Origin: Spirochaetales bacterium
Lineage (GTDB): Bacteria; Spirochaetota; Spirochaetia; SZUA-6; JAFGRV01
DNA: 64,000 nucleotides
Reading direction: 5' to 3'
Assembly: GCA_016930085.1 (NCBI GenBank)
Contig: JAFGHO010000061.1
Span: 1 to 64,000, forward strand
A model generated the notes under the pieces. The model saw only the letters and a program-made list of their open reading frames with translations. It searched no databases and was not told the DNA's origin. A program made the translations under genes and the position numbers. Positions within the stretch are counted from its first letter, which is position 1, and each line of letters starts with the position of its first letter. This document shows, in pieces, positions 26,240-34,913 of the stretch.

Positions 26240-26956
26240 TTAAGTAACGATCAAGGAAGAAAGAAATTGAATGAGTGCAAAAACGAAATAGATGGCAGCT
26301 CCCAGGAAAATATTATTCTTTTTGCGCTTCATGACGTCTCCACTCATAACACGTATGCCGATTAATATTAAAATGGTTCTCCAAATCAGAAAAAGATCTA
26401 CAGTTGCGGCCAGATTGGCAAGAAGCGGATTCAGGCTGCTATCCACAAACAAAGCCAAATTGGCCTGGAATGTCCTGTCCGGCCTTAATGGATCGATGCT
26501 ATCCGGTGAAAAAATCATCATTACGGTAGTAATGACAAGAAAGGTCACGACAGGGGGAAAACCGCCATTGAAGCTGATGCAGAGTGATTCCCTAATGGTA
26601 ATACTTTTTCCTGAGATAAAATAACTGAGAAATTGTATAAAAAGTCCTATCAGAAAAAAAATAACGAAGGTAAGCAGGGGTAATGATATATACGAAAAAA
26701 TAATTATATATATATTCTCTTTATTGTTAAGCATTTCCTCCTTTATATCATCGGGGATATCCATACCTTTATAAGTCTGTAAATCGATTGCCGCCTGGAT
26801 TCTTTTTTCGTAGGGCACCATTTGACGGAATGCGGTAAAATACACGATCATCACGAGAACGACAAACAAATAAGTAAATAAAATCAGCGGTTTTTCCTTT
26901 AATTTCTGAAAAGCTTTTGCAGGAGAAAAAAACAGATTAAATAACACTTTAGTCAT
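26240..26956 (-). CDS. Yip1-domain-like multi-pass membrane protein
   Basis: 238 residues with five or six membrane helices. The opening NLFFSPAKAFQKLKEKP is the entry motif of bacterial Yip1/YIF1-domain proteins. Their role in bacteria is unknown; several occur next to secretion or lipid genes. It lies 15 bases upstream of the dehydrogenase fusion and 41 bases downstream of the small lipocalin-like gene. In this locus it might help in peptide export or self-protection, but that is speculation. Confidence 0.7.
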   Translation of the reverse strand: MTKVLFNLFFSPAKAFQKLKEKPLILFTYLFVVLVMIVYFTAFRQMVPYEKRIQAAIDLQTYKGMDIPDDIKEEMLNNKENIYIIIFSYISLPLLTFVIFFLIGLFIQFLSYFISGKSITIRESLCISFNGGFPPVVTFLVITTVMMIFSPDSIDPLRPDRTFQANLALFVDSSLNPLLANLAATVDLFLIWRTILILIGIRVMSGDVMKRKKNNIFLGAAIYFVFALIQFLSSLIVT

Positions 26957-26997
26957 ACGATGCTACCTTTGAATCAGAAGTCAGGCAAAAAGCCTGT

Positions 26998-27660
26998 TTA
27001 AATTCTATATGATTGAATTGATACCATATGCGGTGGAATGAGCATTCTGAAAATCTCTTCCTTCTCATTCACCCAGATATCTGCAAAAGAATCGTCTTTT
27101 GATGAAAATAACTTGAACCGCCGGCAATTTCTTTCCATATTATCGACCTGTATCGTATCCTCTCCCAGATAATCAAGAGAAAAGACAGTCTTGGGAACAA
27201 TACCACAGCCGACTTCCTGTTTCCCCTTTTTCTCATGAATATATTTTCTACACAGGAAAACAAGAGGATAATAATTATTTATACTCGGTAAAACAAGGCA
27301 TTGATTATTCCAATAGATTACCGTATCGATTTGTTTTCCCTGCCAGCCTTTGATTTTTGACTTCTGGTTGACTTTGATGAAGGCTTCCTTGTTTTTATAC
27401 TCAAAGGAATATTCTTCATTTACATGCTTAGAATCGTGAATGACATTCATTTGCAGGGTATTAAAATCCTTATCGATGATCAAATTCGATGTCTGTTTTG
27501 TCTGGCTGCCCAGGTTCGAATATTCGGCATGACATCCGATAATTATATTATCCTCGTCCCGGCGCAGATGATTTTCTTCCCGGCCGATTTGAATACCGGC
27601 TTTGTACATATACAATGTTATTGTTTTTTTTTCATTCATTCTCAAATTATGTATCCACAT
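26998..27660 (-). CDS. Protein of unknown function, beta-rich (DUF3108-like pattern)
   Basis: 220 residues, no signal peptide or membrane segment. The body alternates polar and hydrophobic residues in many short strands, ending in DIWVNEKEEIFRMLIP, which recalls the closing strands of DUF3108-type or lipocalin-like proteins. Two start codons are possible: ATG at 27660, or ATG at 27639, which follows GAGA closely. I keep the longer one. It is separated from the upstream precursor by a 232-base gap containing a hairpin. Confidence 0.55.
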   Translation of the reverse strand: MWIHNLRMNEKKTITLYMYKAGIQIGREENHLRRDEDNIIIGCHAEYSNLGSQTKQTSNLIIDKDFNTLQMNVIHDSKHVNEEYSFEYKNKEAFIKVNQKSKIKGWQGKQIDTVIYWNNQCLVLPSINNYYPLVFLCRKYIHEKKGKQEVGCGIVPKTVFSLDYLGEDTIQVDNMERNCRRFKLFSSKDDSFADIWVNEKEEIFRMLIPPHMVSIQSYRI

Positions 27661-27677
27661 CAGGTAAAAGATCCAAA

Positions 27678-27693
27678 CCCGTCAGGCGACGGG
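27678..27693 (-). terminator. Short hairpin between precursor and downstream genes
   Basis: CCCGTC pairs with GACGGG across a 4-base loop. On the minus strand it is followed by TTTGGATCTTTT. It sits in the 232-base gap after the 50-residue precursor and could dampen read-through so that precursor mRNA exceeds enzyme mRNA. The stem is short and the T-run interrupted. Confidence 0.3.
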
Positions 27694-27892
27694 ATACTAA
27701 TCGTCGGGAATCCTTCCGTTATGAATCGATGTGACGATCTCTCGTACTTTCTTCGCTTCACCTTACAACAAGAGAAAACCCTTTGATTATATAAGGAGAA
27801 AAAAACGGGGGTTTCAACATTTTCTATGTAATATCAATAGAAGAAGGTTGACTCTTGCATTCTTTTCTCCTCATTTGAATAACGATCCGGAA

Positions 27893-28045
27893 TTAGCAGC
27901 AAATACCTACGACGATAAGTGCGACACCAGCTCCGACGGCAACACCGGCCCAGAAATCGGCATCGGCCCGGGACATCATAAGATTCACATCTTCCATTTC
28001 TTCAATAAAAAGATCGTTTCTTTTTTCGATGGCCGTTAATGTCAT
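27893..28045 (-). CDS. RiPP precursor peptide 3 (50 residues, ends ICC)
   Basis: 50 residues behind a perfect AAGGAGG site. Residues 1-30 are a charged leader beginning MTLTAIEKRNDLF with the acidic motif EEMEDV (15-20). Residues 31-50 are hydrophobic, starting FWAG and ending VVGICC. The first 20 residues are identical to precursor 1, and the core differs only in a few positions. There is no double-glycine cleavage site. The leader/core split, strong translation signal and placement among modification enzymes identify it as a precursor. Whether the terminal Cys pair or the Gly/Ala/Val region is modified is unknown. A conserved hairpin lies 26 bases upstream of its start. Confidence 0.82.
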   Translation of the reverse strand: MTLTAIEKRNDLFIEEMEDVNLMMSRADADFWAGVAVGAGVALIVVGICC

Positions 28046-28070
28046 AACATCCTCCTTATATTAATTTCCA

Positions 28071-28087
28071 TATCTCCAACGGAGATA
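28071..28087 (-). promoter_or_regulatory. Conserved 5' leader hairpin of precursor 3
   Basis: TATCTCC pairs with GGAGATA around a 3-base loop, 17 bases in all, ending 26 bases before the start codon. The CTCC in the stem is also complementary to the GGAG of the downstream ribosome-binding site, so alternative pairing could control translation. A near copy precedes precursor 1 (37118-37134), with one A-to-G change that keeps pairing as G-U. Confidence 0.5.
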
Positions 28088-28126
28088 TAAGCGCAGTATG
28101 ATTTCCCGGAGTGATTCCCTGCGTCA

Positions 28127-28363
28127 TCATTTTCTTCGGGACTTAAAAAAATGAACTATAAAATACACGATGATAACAATATTAAAAAGTATGACAAAAA
28201 GGGTAAAATAATCTCTGGCGTCGGTAATAGGCCTCTTTTCAACAAGAAACGCAAAAGCTAAATAAAGCGCGACGGCTATATTAAAAATCAGGGCGACAAT
28301 CGTAAAGATTTTCCTTATAACGGATTTTTCCGGATTATCCGATTTTTCGTTATGAAAATCCAT
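28127..28363 (-). CDS. Small two-helix membrane protein
   Basis: 78 residues. The first ~18 are polar and cytosolic-looking (MDFHNEKSDNPEKS). Two membrane helices follow (about 22-45 and 55-75), then HFFKSRRK at the end. ATG at 28363 was chosen because AAGGGGGT precedes it. It sits between a precursor gene and radical SAM C. Small two-helix proteins in such loci are often immunity proteins, but nothing in the sequence proves that. Confidence 0.6.
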   Translation of the reverse strand: MDFHNEKSDNPEKSVIRKIFTIVALIFNIAVALYLAFAFLVEKRPITDARDYFTLFVILFNIVIIVYFIVHFFKSRRK

Positions 28364-28483
28364 AAGTACCCCCTTGTCAGGAATTATTATTGTATTACTT
28401 TCCACTTCAATTTTCGAAACAGAATAACAGCAATACGCCATGCTGTCAAGATAAAATCATATGCACGGCATAAAATCAGTCGA

Positions 28484-30448
28484 TTATCTCATTTCGAGTA
28501 TGAGACGAAACAGGTATTTCATCTTACGTTCCACGGTCGGTCTGTCCTCATTCTTGCTATTGTTTAGTTTTATAAACAATTCTTCCGTCGACGACGTTTT
28601 TATAAAATTATCCAGATAGAAATATTTTTCTTCATCGATTGTTTTGATACTATCGAATAGAAAATTATAGCAATAAAACCGTCTTCCTGCCGATAGCGAA
28701 TTCCCATGCGCGCTTTCCCCCATTTTTTCCCATAAGAAAAATTTATTAATAAATTCCCGGATATAATTCCAATTCTCGGGCTTGCCGGCATCGGGACAGC
28801 GAATATCGAAATTCAATTTTTTCACAGCCTCGCGTATATAGACGTCAGCAGAAAGTCTCTGATAAAATATCTCAATCCCATTCTTCTCCCGGCTGCTCAT
28901 ACCCTTTACATCTTCGTAATTCAATTCATTGTAGAATCTTTTCATCGAAATACGGTTGGAGATACGCTCGACTTCATCTGTCGTCTTGTTCAGAATTCGA
29001 AGATTGTATGTTTCCGGATGTCGCCCCATATGAGAGTTTTTCTCGAGGGAAAAATTAAAGACAGCCAAATCGCTAAACTTTTGATGATTATCCTGCAGCC
29101 ACCGGAAAACATTGAGTGCTTCTTCTTTTGTCGTGGAGGGGAAATCCCAGATGATATTGATTTTCATTTTTATGCCTGCTTCATACATCGTGGCGATCTG
29201 TTTGAAAGCGAGTTCCGCATTATATCCTTTTTTCATCAACCTCAGGACCCGATCCTGAGTGGACTCGAGTCCGATGGTAGTCTTGTGCAAACCCGCCTTT
29301 TTTAATTTATATATGATTTCTGTATTGAAATTCTTGTCCACTCTCGTATATGCCCAGAATTTAATGGCCAATCCTCTTCTTGATATTTCATCTGCCAATG
29401 CTTCCGCATACAAGGGAGGTAAACATTCCCCGATTAACGCGAATTTTCGCTGGTGTTGCGTCTTGTATAACATCTCCATTTCGTCGACAAAAACACTCAT
29501 GTTCTTCAGACGAAAACGGTGTTGTATCTGTTCAACATTCGAACAATATGAGCATCTTCCCCAGTAACAACCTTGTGAGTATAAAATCGGCAGATAATAA
29601 CCTTCCGGATAAAAAGCCAGATTCCTTCTTTCAAATACATATCCCGTTTCCTCGTCGATTTCGGGCGGGCTGTATTCGTCGGGGAAAACGGGGCTTGTAC
29701 CTGTACAATCGATAATATTGGGCATACCATAAAAACCCTTCCGTAAACGTTTGGCTTCGCACAAATGATACAATGATTTGCCGCCGCCGAAACGGATAAT
29801 GGAATGGATATACGGCAACTCACCGAGATGCTGTAAAATCGATTGATCGGCCAAATTCAATGCCGCGCCGCCAAGGGTGATATGAATATCCGGAAACGAT
29901 TCATTGATAAGCCAGGCAAGCGTCAAAGCCGGAACAATCTGAGCTCCCATGGCAATGGAAAATCCGATGACACCATATCTATTTTTCAGTATTTCATCGA
30001 GAAAATAATCCGAATAGATACCGATATAAGGATTCCTTTTCCCGGCTACTATAGAATGAAGCCGGTGAAACTCATCGAGGGAAGGGATTCGTTCAAACCA
30101 CTCGTCATATACTTTCAACAGGTGCATCAGACGAACCGAATGTTCTCTTGCTTTTTTTGCCCAATCCAGATTGGATATGAACCAGGTTAATTCCATCTTT
30201 GTTTTGACAAGTCTGGTATATTCTTCGTTGTTCCCGTAATTTCCGTTATATATCATTTCTTCGAAGTGCCGCTTGATTTGTTCAAGCCGCTTGCGAGTAA
30301 GGTAATGGTGATAGAATTCGACATTGATGTCGCGTTGATCCGTTTCAATCCGGCGGTTTTTCAAATAACCCGCCAAAAGCGGTAGAGAAATATAAGGCTC
30401 CCGGATACACTGGTAAACAAACGGCGGAAAGATCAGAAGTACTTTCAT
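28484..30448 (-). CDS. Cobalamin-type radical SAM enzyme (C)
   Basis: 654 residues. The N-terminus MKVLLIFPPF is typical of cobalamin-binding radical SAM enzymes, with a TLGGAALN segment near residue 192. The cluster Cys are 294, 299 and 302 (CYWGRCSYC), a CxxxxCxxC variant seen in some RiPP-associated B12 radical SAM families. Unlike proteins A and B it has no Cys-rich C-terminal module; the final ~200 residues are helical. It begins the second half of the run after the exporter genes, with TAGGAGGG upstream at a rather long spacing. The reaction is unknown; methylation is a family-level possibility. Confidence 0.85.
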   Translation of the reverse strand: MKVLLIFPPFVYQCIREPYISLPLLAGYLKNRRIETDQRDINVEFYHHYLTRKRLEQIKRHFEEMIYNGNYGNNEEYTRLVKTKMELTWFISNLDWAKKAREHSVRLMHLLKVYDEWFERIPSLDEFHRLHSIVAGKRNPYIGIYSDYFLDEILKNRYGVIGFSIAMGAQIVPALTLAWLINESFPDIHITLGGAALNLADQSILQHLGELPYIHSIIRFGGGKSLYHLCEAKRLRKGFYGMPNIIDCTGTSPVFPDEYSPPEIDEETGYVFERRNLAFYPEGYYLPILYSQGCYWGRCSYCSNVEQIQHRFRLKNMSVFVDEMEMLYKTQHQRKFALIGECLPPLYAEALADEISRRGLAIKFWAYTRVDKNFNTEIIYKLKKAGLHKTTIGLESTQDRVLRLMKKGYNAELAFKQIATMYEAGIKMKINIIWDFPSTTKEEALNVFRWLQDNHQKFSDLAVFNFSLEKNSHMGRHPETYNLRILNKTTDEVERISNRISMKRFYNELNYEDVKGMSSREKNGIEIFYQRLSADVYIREAVKKLNFDIRCPDAGKPENWNYIREFINKFFLWEKMGESAHGNSLSAGRRFYCYNFLFDSIKTIDEEKYFYLDNFIKTSSTEELFIKLNNSKNEDRPTVERKMKYLFRLILEMR

Positions 30449-30465
30449 CGAATGAATATTCCCTC

Positions 30466-31683
30466 CTAATTACGCCTGATGGCGTCTATCGTATTGAGAC
30501 GGGCGGCTTTGTCAGCGGGGAAAAACCCGAAAAAAATTCCGACCAGCGAAACAAACATAATCGAAAGAAATACGACCCATACGGGGATACTAACCGGCAG
30601 CTGCGTATATGATGAAATCAGTCTTTCTATACCGAAACTGAAAATTATGCCGGCCACTCCTCCGGTTTCACACATAAGCACGGCTTCCGTTAAAAATTGC
30701 AGCATGATATCCCTGCGTTTTGCTCCCACCGCTTTGCGAATTCCAATTTCCTTCGTTCGTTCGGTGATGGTGATCAGCATGATATTCGTGACACTGATGC
30801 CGCTGACGAACAATGAGATAAAGCAAATGACCAAACCCGCTATATTGAGAATATCTATCATGTTCTTCCAGGCATTCAGCAAAGTGGATTGTGTGACGAT
30901 CTCAAAATCGTTTTTGGAGCCAAACGGTACTTTTCTTTCAATGCGTAAAATGCCGATCACCTCATCGATCGAGGTATTAAGCAGGCCGGCCGAACCGGCT
31001 TTTATCGCTATTCTGAAAGATCGGTTTTCGCCGTATAATTTCGTGAATATCGAAATAGGTACCAGCACCAGATTGTCACGGTTCTGCCCCCAGAAAATGC
31101 CTCTTTCCTCAAAAACACCTATTACCGTAAATCTGACACCCCTGATTATAATAGCTTCTCCGATCGCATTTCTGAATGGAAAAAGCTTTTCTGCAATCTC
31201 GACGCCAATGACACAATTTTTTTGACTGTTATTGACCTCGAATTCGGTAAAAAAACGGCCCTCATCGATCTGCATATCGTTTGTCAGGTTCCATAAATGA
31301 GTACCGCCAATTAAAAAGACCGTCGGACCGGTATCTTTTCCCTTGTATTCCACAGTGACACCGAACTGGAAATCTTCCGGGGTAACAAACTGAACCGATT
31401 GGGCTTTTTTTTCAATCGCCCTGATTTCACTCATTGTGATGTCTTTTCTGTTTTTAAATTCGGATTCATCCGTATATACAACAGGATACTTCTGGACATA
31501 GAATACATTTGAACCTATATTGGCCAGTTGTGAACGTACACTTAGATTCAATCCTTCAATGAGTGCCTGTAAAATGATTATCGTTATGATACTTATGATG
31601 ATGCCCAGGATGGTCAAAAAAGATCTCAATTTGTTTTGAAGCATCGAATTGACACTCATTTTCACCGTTTCCATATAGTTCAT
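30466..31683 (-). CDS. MacB/FtsX-type ABC transporter permease (second copy)
   Basis: 405 residues. MacB_PCD architecture: one N-terminal membrane helix (about 18-42), a large periplasmic domain (about 45-265), and three C-terminal helices. The family signature TERTKEIGIRKAVGAKRRDI is present (about residue 310). ATG at 31683 was chosen because GGGG lies upstream; an in-frame ATG 12 bases further up is possible. It is homologous to the adjacent permease, so the exporter probably uses a heterodimer. It should export a mature peptide with the adjacent ATPase and fusion protein. Confidence 0.87.
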   Translation of the reverse strand: MNYMETVKMSVNSMLQNKLRSFLTILGIIISIITIIILQALIEGLNLSVRSQLANIGSNVFYVQKYPVVYTDESEFKNRKDITMSEIRAIEKKAQSVQFVTPEDFQFGVTVEYKGKDTGPTVFLIGGTHLWNLTNDMQIDEGRFFTEFEVNNSQKNCVIGVEIAEKLFPFRNAIGEAIIIRGVRFTVIGVFEERGIFWGQNRDNLVLVPISIFTKLYGENRSFRIAIKAGSAGLLNTSIDEVIGILRIERKVPFGSKNDFEIVTQSTLLNAWKNMIDILNIAGLVICFISLFVSGISVTNIMLITITERTKEIGIRKAVGAKRRDIMLQFLTEAVLMCETGGVAGIIFSFGIERLISSYTQLPVSIPVWVVFLSIMFVSLVGIFFGFFPADKAARLNTIDAIRRN

Positions 31684-31773
31684 GATATACCCCATGTCAC
31701 ATCCGGTTCCATGGACGGCCGTTTATGCGGTTTTTCTTTTAACAACGGATTTATCAAAAAAACACTCGCCGTT

Positions 31774-33057
31774 TCATTCATATCGTAATCCGACAATAGG
31801 GTCCAGGTTGGCCGCTTTTAAAGCCGGATACAGGCCAAAAAAAACGCCGACGGCAGTAGCGAAACCGACGGCAATACAGAAATCGACCGTTGAAATCAAG
31901 GCCGTAAGAGGCGTTATCTGGCTGATAAAAAAACCGGCAGCCATACCCAGGGAAATACCGATACTTCCGCCTAATCCGCTTATCAATAGTGATTCAATGA
32001 GAAATTGCCAAAAAATATCGTTCTTCTTTGCACCGAGCGCCCGTCTGATGCCGATTTCCCTTGTTCTTTCACTCAAGGTGACAAGCTGGATATTCATAAT
32101 TCCAATCCCTCCGATAAGAAGTGTTATTATTCCCATGCATAGAGCGACTGTATAGAGGGCTTGTGTAAGTTGATTGTAAAAATCAACAAGCATATCCTGT
32201 TTGTTGATGGCGAAATCGTCATCCTGCTGCTGGGGCGGGATTTTTCTCACCCGCCTTAGTATCCTTCTTAACTCATCAATGCTGTCTTCGATATCGTTGA
32301 CGTCAAGGACTTTAACAGTGATGGATAACGACCTCCGAAACCCGTAGATCTTGGTAAAAGTGCCGACAGGAATAAAAACGGAAGAATCGAAATTACTGAA
32401 AAGACCGTCTCCTTTTTCTTCAAGTATACCGATTACTCGGAAGGGAAAATTATCGATAAACAGCCGCTGATCTATCGGACTCCCGTAGGTGAAAAGCTTT
32501 CGGTAAATTTGCCAGCCGATCACACATACATTTCTGTTGTGACGTACTTCATAATCAGTCAAGAATCTGCCTGTGTCCGGATATGCATTGAATACATCTT
32601 TATATTCGTGATTTGTTCCGATTATCGATGTGTTATTGAGAATATTGCCTCGTGCCCGAATAACTCCATTTGTAGCCAACAGGGGAGTAACATACCGGAC
32701 AAGCTCGGCATTCTCCTGTACGGCTTTTAATTCTTCAAAGGAAATATCTTTTCGATTGCTGTATTTGTAATATTCCATTATATTATCCCAAGGTATTTTT
32801 GAAATATGCAGATTGTCCGTTCCGAGGATCGATATTTCCCTGTAAAAAAATAGATCCAGACCATTGATAATCGTAAGAATAATAATTATTGTCATTACTC
32901 CGATCGCTATTCCCGTAACGGTCAATACCAATCTGAGTTTGTATTGTAAAACGGATTGAACCCCGGCGAATCCATTGATTATAATTCTCGATATAAAAAA
33001 ACGAAATACTTTCTTGAGAGACGATGCCGTTTCTTTCAGATCAATTCTTTTCATCAT
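31774..33057 (-). CDS. MacB/FtsX-type ABC transporter permease (first copy)
   Basis: 427 residues with the same layout as its neighbour: an N-terminal helix (about 40-65), a periplasmic domain and three C-terminal helices. The LSERTREIGIRRALGAKKNDI motif lies near residue 330. The N-terminal ~25 residues (LKETASSLKKVFRFF) form an extra amphipathic segment. It overlaps the ATPase gene by 17 bases, and an ATPase domain is not fused to it, in contrast to MacB itself. Confidence 0.87.
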   Translation of the reverse strand: MMKRIDLKETASSLKKVFRFFISRIIINGFAGVQSVLQYKLRLVLTVTGIAIGVMTIIIILTIINGLDLFFYREISILGTDNLHISKIPWDNIMEYYKYSNRKDISFEELKAVQENAELVRYVTPLLATNGVIRARGNILNNTSIIGTNHEYKDVFNAYPDTGRFLTDYEVRHNRNVCVIGWQIYRKLFTYGSPIDQRLFIDNFPFRVIGILEEKGDGLFSNFDSSVFIPVGTFTKIYGFRRSLSITVKVLDVNDIEDSIDELRRILRRVRKIPPQQQDDDFAINKQDMLVDFYNQLTQALYTVALCMGIITLLIGGIGIMNIQLVTLSERTREIGIRRALGAKKNDIFWQFLIESLLISGLGGSIGISLGMAAGFFISQITPLTALISTVDFCIAVGFATAVGVFFGLYPALKAANLDPIVGLRYE

Positions 33058-33736
33058 TTTCCACGATACCGTCTTTCAGCAATATGATTCTGTTCGCGTG
33101 TTTTGCGATGTATTCTTCATGTGTCACAAGGACAATAGTATTTCCACGTTCATGGAGTTTCTCGAAAATTTTCATAATTTCCAGACCGGTGGAAGTATCG
33201 AGGTTCCCTGTGGGTTCATCCGCAAAAATAAGACTCGGGTTATTTACCAGCGCCCTGGCCAGTGCGATCCTTTGACATTGTCCACCGGAAAGTTCATTCG
33301 GCTTATGATGTTTTCTATGTGTGAGGCCGACGGCTTCGAGTGCCTGTTCGCAGCGCTCAAGCCTGATCTTGCCGGGTATATTGTTGTATAGAAGCGGCAA
33401 TTCCACGTTCGCCAAAGCATTTAAACGCGGTAAAAGGTTGAACGCCTGAAAAACAAACCCGATCTTCCTGTTCCTTATTTCGGATAACCGATTATCGTCC
33501 AGATTGCAAATATCTTCGTTTTCAAATTTATACTGGCCCTCACTTGGCACATCCAGACAACCGAGAATATTCAGAAGCGTGGATTTTCCCGATCCCGAAT
33601 GGCCCATGATGGCCACATATTCATACCTGTCTATTTTTAAATTTATCCCTTTCAAGGCCCATACATCTATTTTACCTGAGATGTACCTTTTTTTCAAATC
33701 CAGTGTTTCAATCAGTATTTTCCCCTTGTCAATCAA
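33041..33736 (-). CDS. ABC transporter ATPase (MacB/LolD type)
   Basis: 231 residues. Walker A is GHSGSGKS (45-52). The LSGGQCQRIALARAL signature is near residue 144, and Walker B is LIFADEPT, followed by the D-loop in GNLDTSTG. It belongs to the LolD/MacB subfamily that powers FtsX-type permeases. Overlaps of 8 bases with the fusion protein and 17 bases with the first permease mark one transport operon. Confidence 0.93.
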   Translation of the reverse strand: MIDKGKILIETLDLKKRYISGKIDVWALKGINLKIDRYEYVAIMGHSGSGKSTLLNILGCLDVPSEGQYKFENEDICNLDDNRLSEIRNRKIGFVFQAFNLLPRLNALANVELPLLYNNIPGKIRLERCEQALEAVGLTHRKHHKPNELSGGQCQRIALARALVNNPSLIFADEPTGNLDTSTGLEIMKIFEKLHERGNTIVLVTHEEYIAKHANRIILLKDGIVENDEKN

Positions 33737-34880
33737 TGACTTTCACTTTGCTCCCATCTTTCAGCAGCTTGAATAACGTCCTGAAATTACCGGTAACAAC
33801 GGTCTCCCCTTCGGTCAACCCGCTGATGATTTCCACATTTTTATCATCCATAATGCCTGTTTCGACTTTTATCTGTTTTACATGCCGATTTTCTTTAATA
33901 AAAACAACCTGCTCGAGTGAATTGCTGTCGGCACCTCTCGATTCCCGGGTCGTAATGGATTGTATCGGTACATAGAGGATATTTTCACGGGTTTGCGTTT
34001 CAATATCGACCGTTGCCGTCATAAGCGGCAACAGATTGGTTATATCACCCTCGGTGATAAGGATCTTTACCCTGAAAACAGTCGTCTCTTCCTGGGTTCC
34101 CTCGCTTTTATTCGTTGCCGCATAGGCAATTTCCATCACCTGCCCCTTGAAATACTGTTCCGGTAATGCATCCACTTCAATTCGTGCTATATTATTATTC
34201 CGGATCAGATTGATATCGCTTTCATCTATATCTATCCTTACTTCCATTTGCGACAAGTCGCCGATCGTCATTATCGTGTCCGTCTGGAACTGCGAACTCA
34301 CTGCCATTTCCCCTTCTTCTTTATTCAACATAATGACAATTCCGTCCATAGGCGCTTTGAGTGAGGTCTTTTCCAAATCATCTTTTGCCTGTTTTACCGC
34401 AGACCGTGCCTGTGTCAACTGGTTTTCAGCCAATTCCTTTTTCAGAACGGCCGCTTCGAAATCACTGGCGGAAATAAGTGTTTCATCGAATAACTCTTTG
34501 GCACGTTCGAATTGCAATGTCTCTATTTTTAATCTGGATTCGGCTATTTTCAGATCCGACTCCACTCGTTCTAATATTGCCACGTATTTCGTCTTGTCAA
34601 GTTCAACGAGTAATTGTTCTTTTTTAACACTATCACCTTCTTTTACGAGGATTTTTTTTATTTCCGCCCCGACATAAGCGGAGATATCTACTTCTTTTAC
34701 TGGAGAAATTTTTCCATGACCGGATACGACCTGAGTCATATCGCCTTTTCTTACTTTGTCTACAGTAACTTCGTATACATTACTGTTTTCGACATTCAGA
34801 TTGATGATGATAAAGACAATGATCGTCGCTATTGTACCCGGGATAATCAATTTTTTGATTTTCGATGTTTTTTTTAGCAT
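33729..34880 (-). CDS. Periplasmic adaptor (HlyD/MacA/RND-type membrane fusion protein)
   Basis: 383 residues. One N-terminal membrane helix (about 10-28), then a biotinyl-lipoyl-like half (VVSGHGKISPVKEVDISAYVGAEIKKILVKEGD), a coiled-coil hairpin (about 105-190), a second lipoyl half and beta-barrel regions. It is MacA-like and should link the permeases to an outer-membrane channel. ATG at 34880 was chosen for the GGAGGACTC site immediately upstream. It begins 33 bases after the M50 protease gene. Confidence 0.9.
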   Translation of the reverse strand: MLKKTSKIKKLIIPGTIATIIVFIIINLNVENSNVYEVTVDKVRKGDMTQVVSGHGKISPVKEVDISAYVGAEIKKILVKEGDSVKKEQLLVELDKTKYVAILERVESDLKIAESRLKIETLQFERAKELFDETLISASDFEAAVLKKELAENQLTQARSAVKQAKDDLEKTSLKAPMDGIVIMLNKEEGEMAVSSQFQTDTIMTIGDLSQMEVRIDIDESDINLIRNNNIARIEVDALPEQYFKGQVMEIAYAATNKSEGTQEETTVFRVKILITEGDITNLLPLMTATVDIETQTRENILYVPIQSITTRESRGADSNSLEQVVFIKENRHVKQIKVETGIMDDKNVEIISGLTEGETVVTGNFRTLFKLLKDGSKVKVID

Positions 34881-34913
34881 GAGTCCTCCGCATATTTTTA
34901 CCGATTGCCGCAA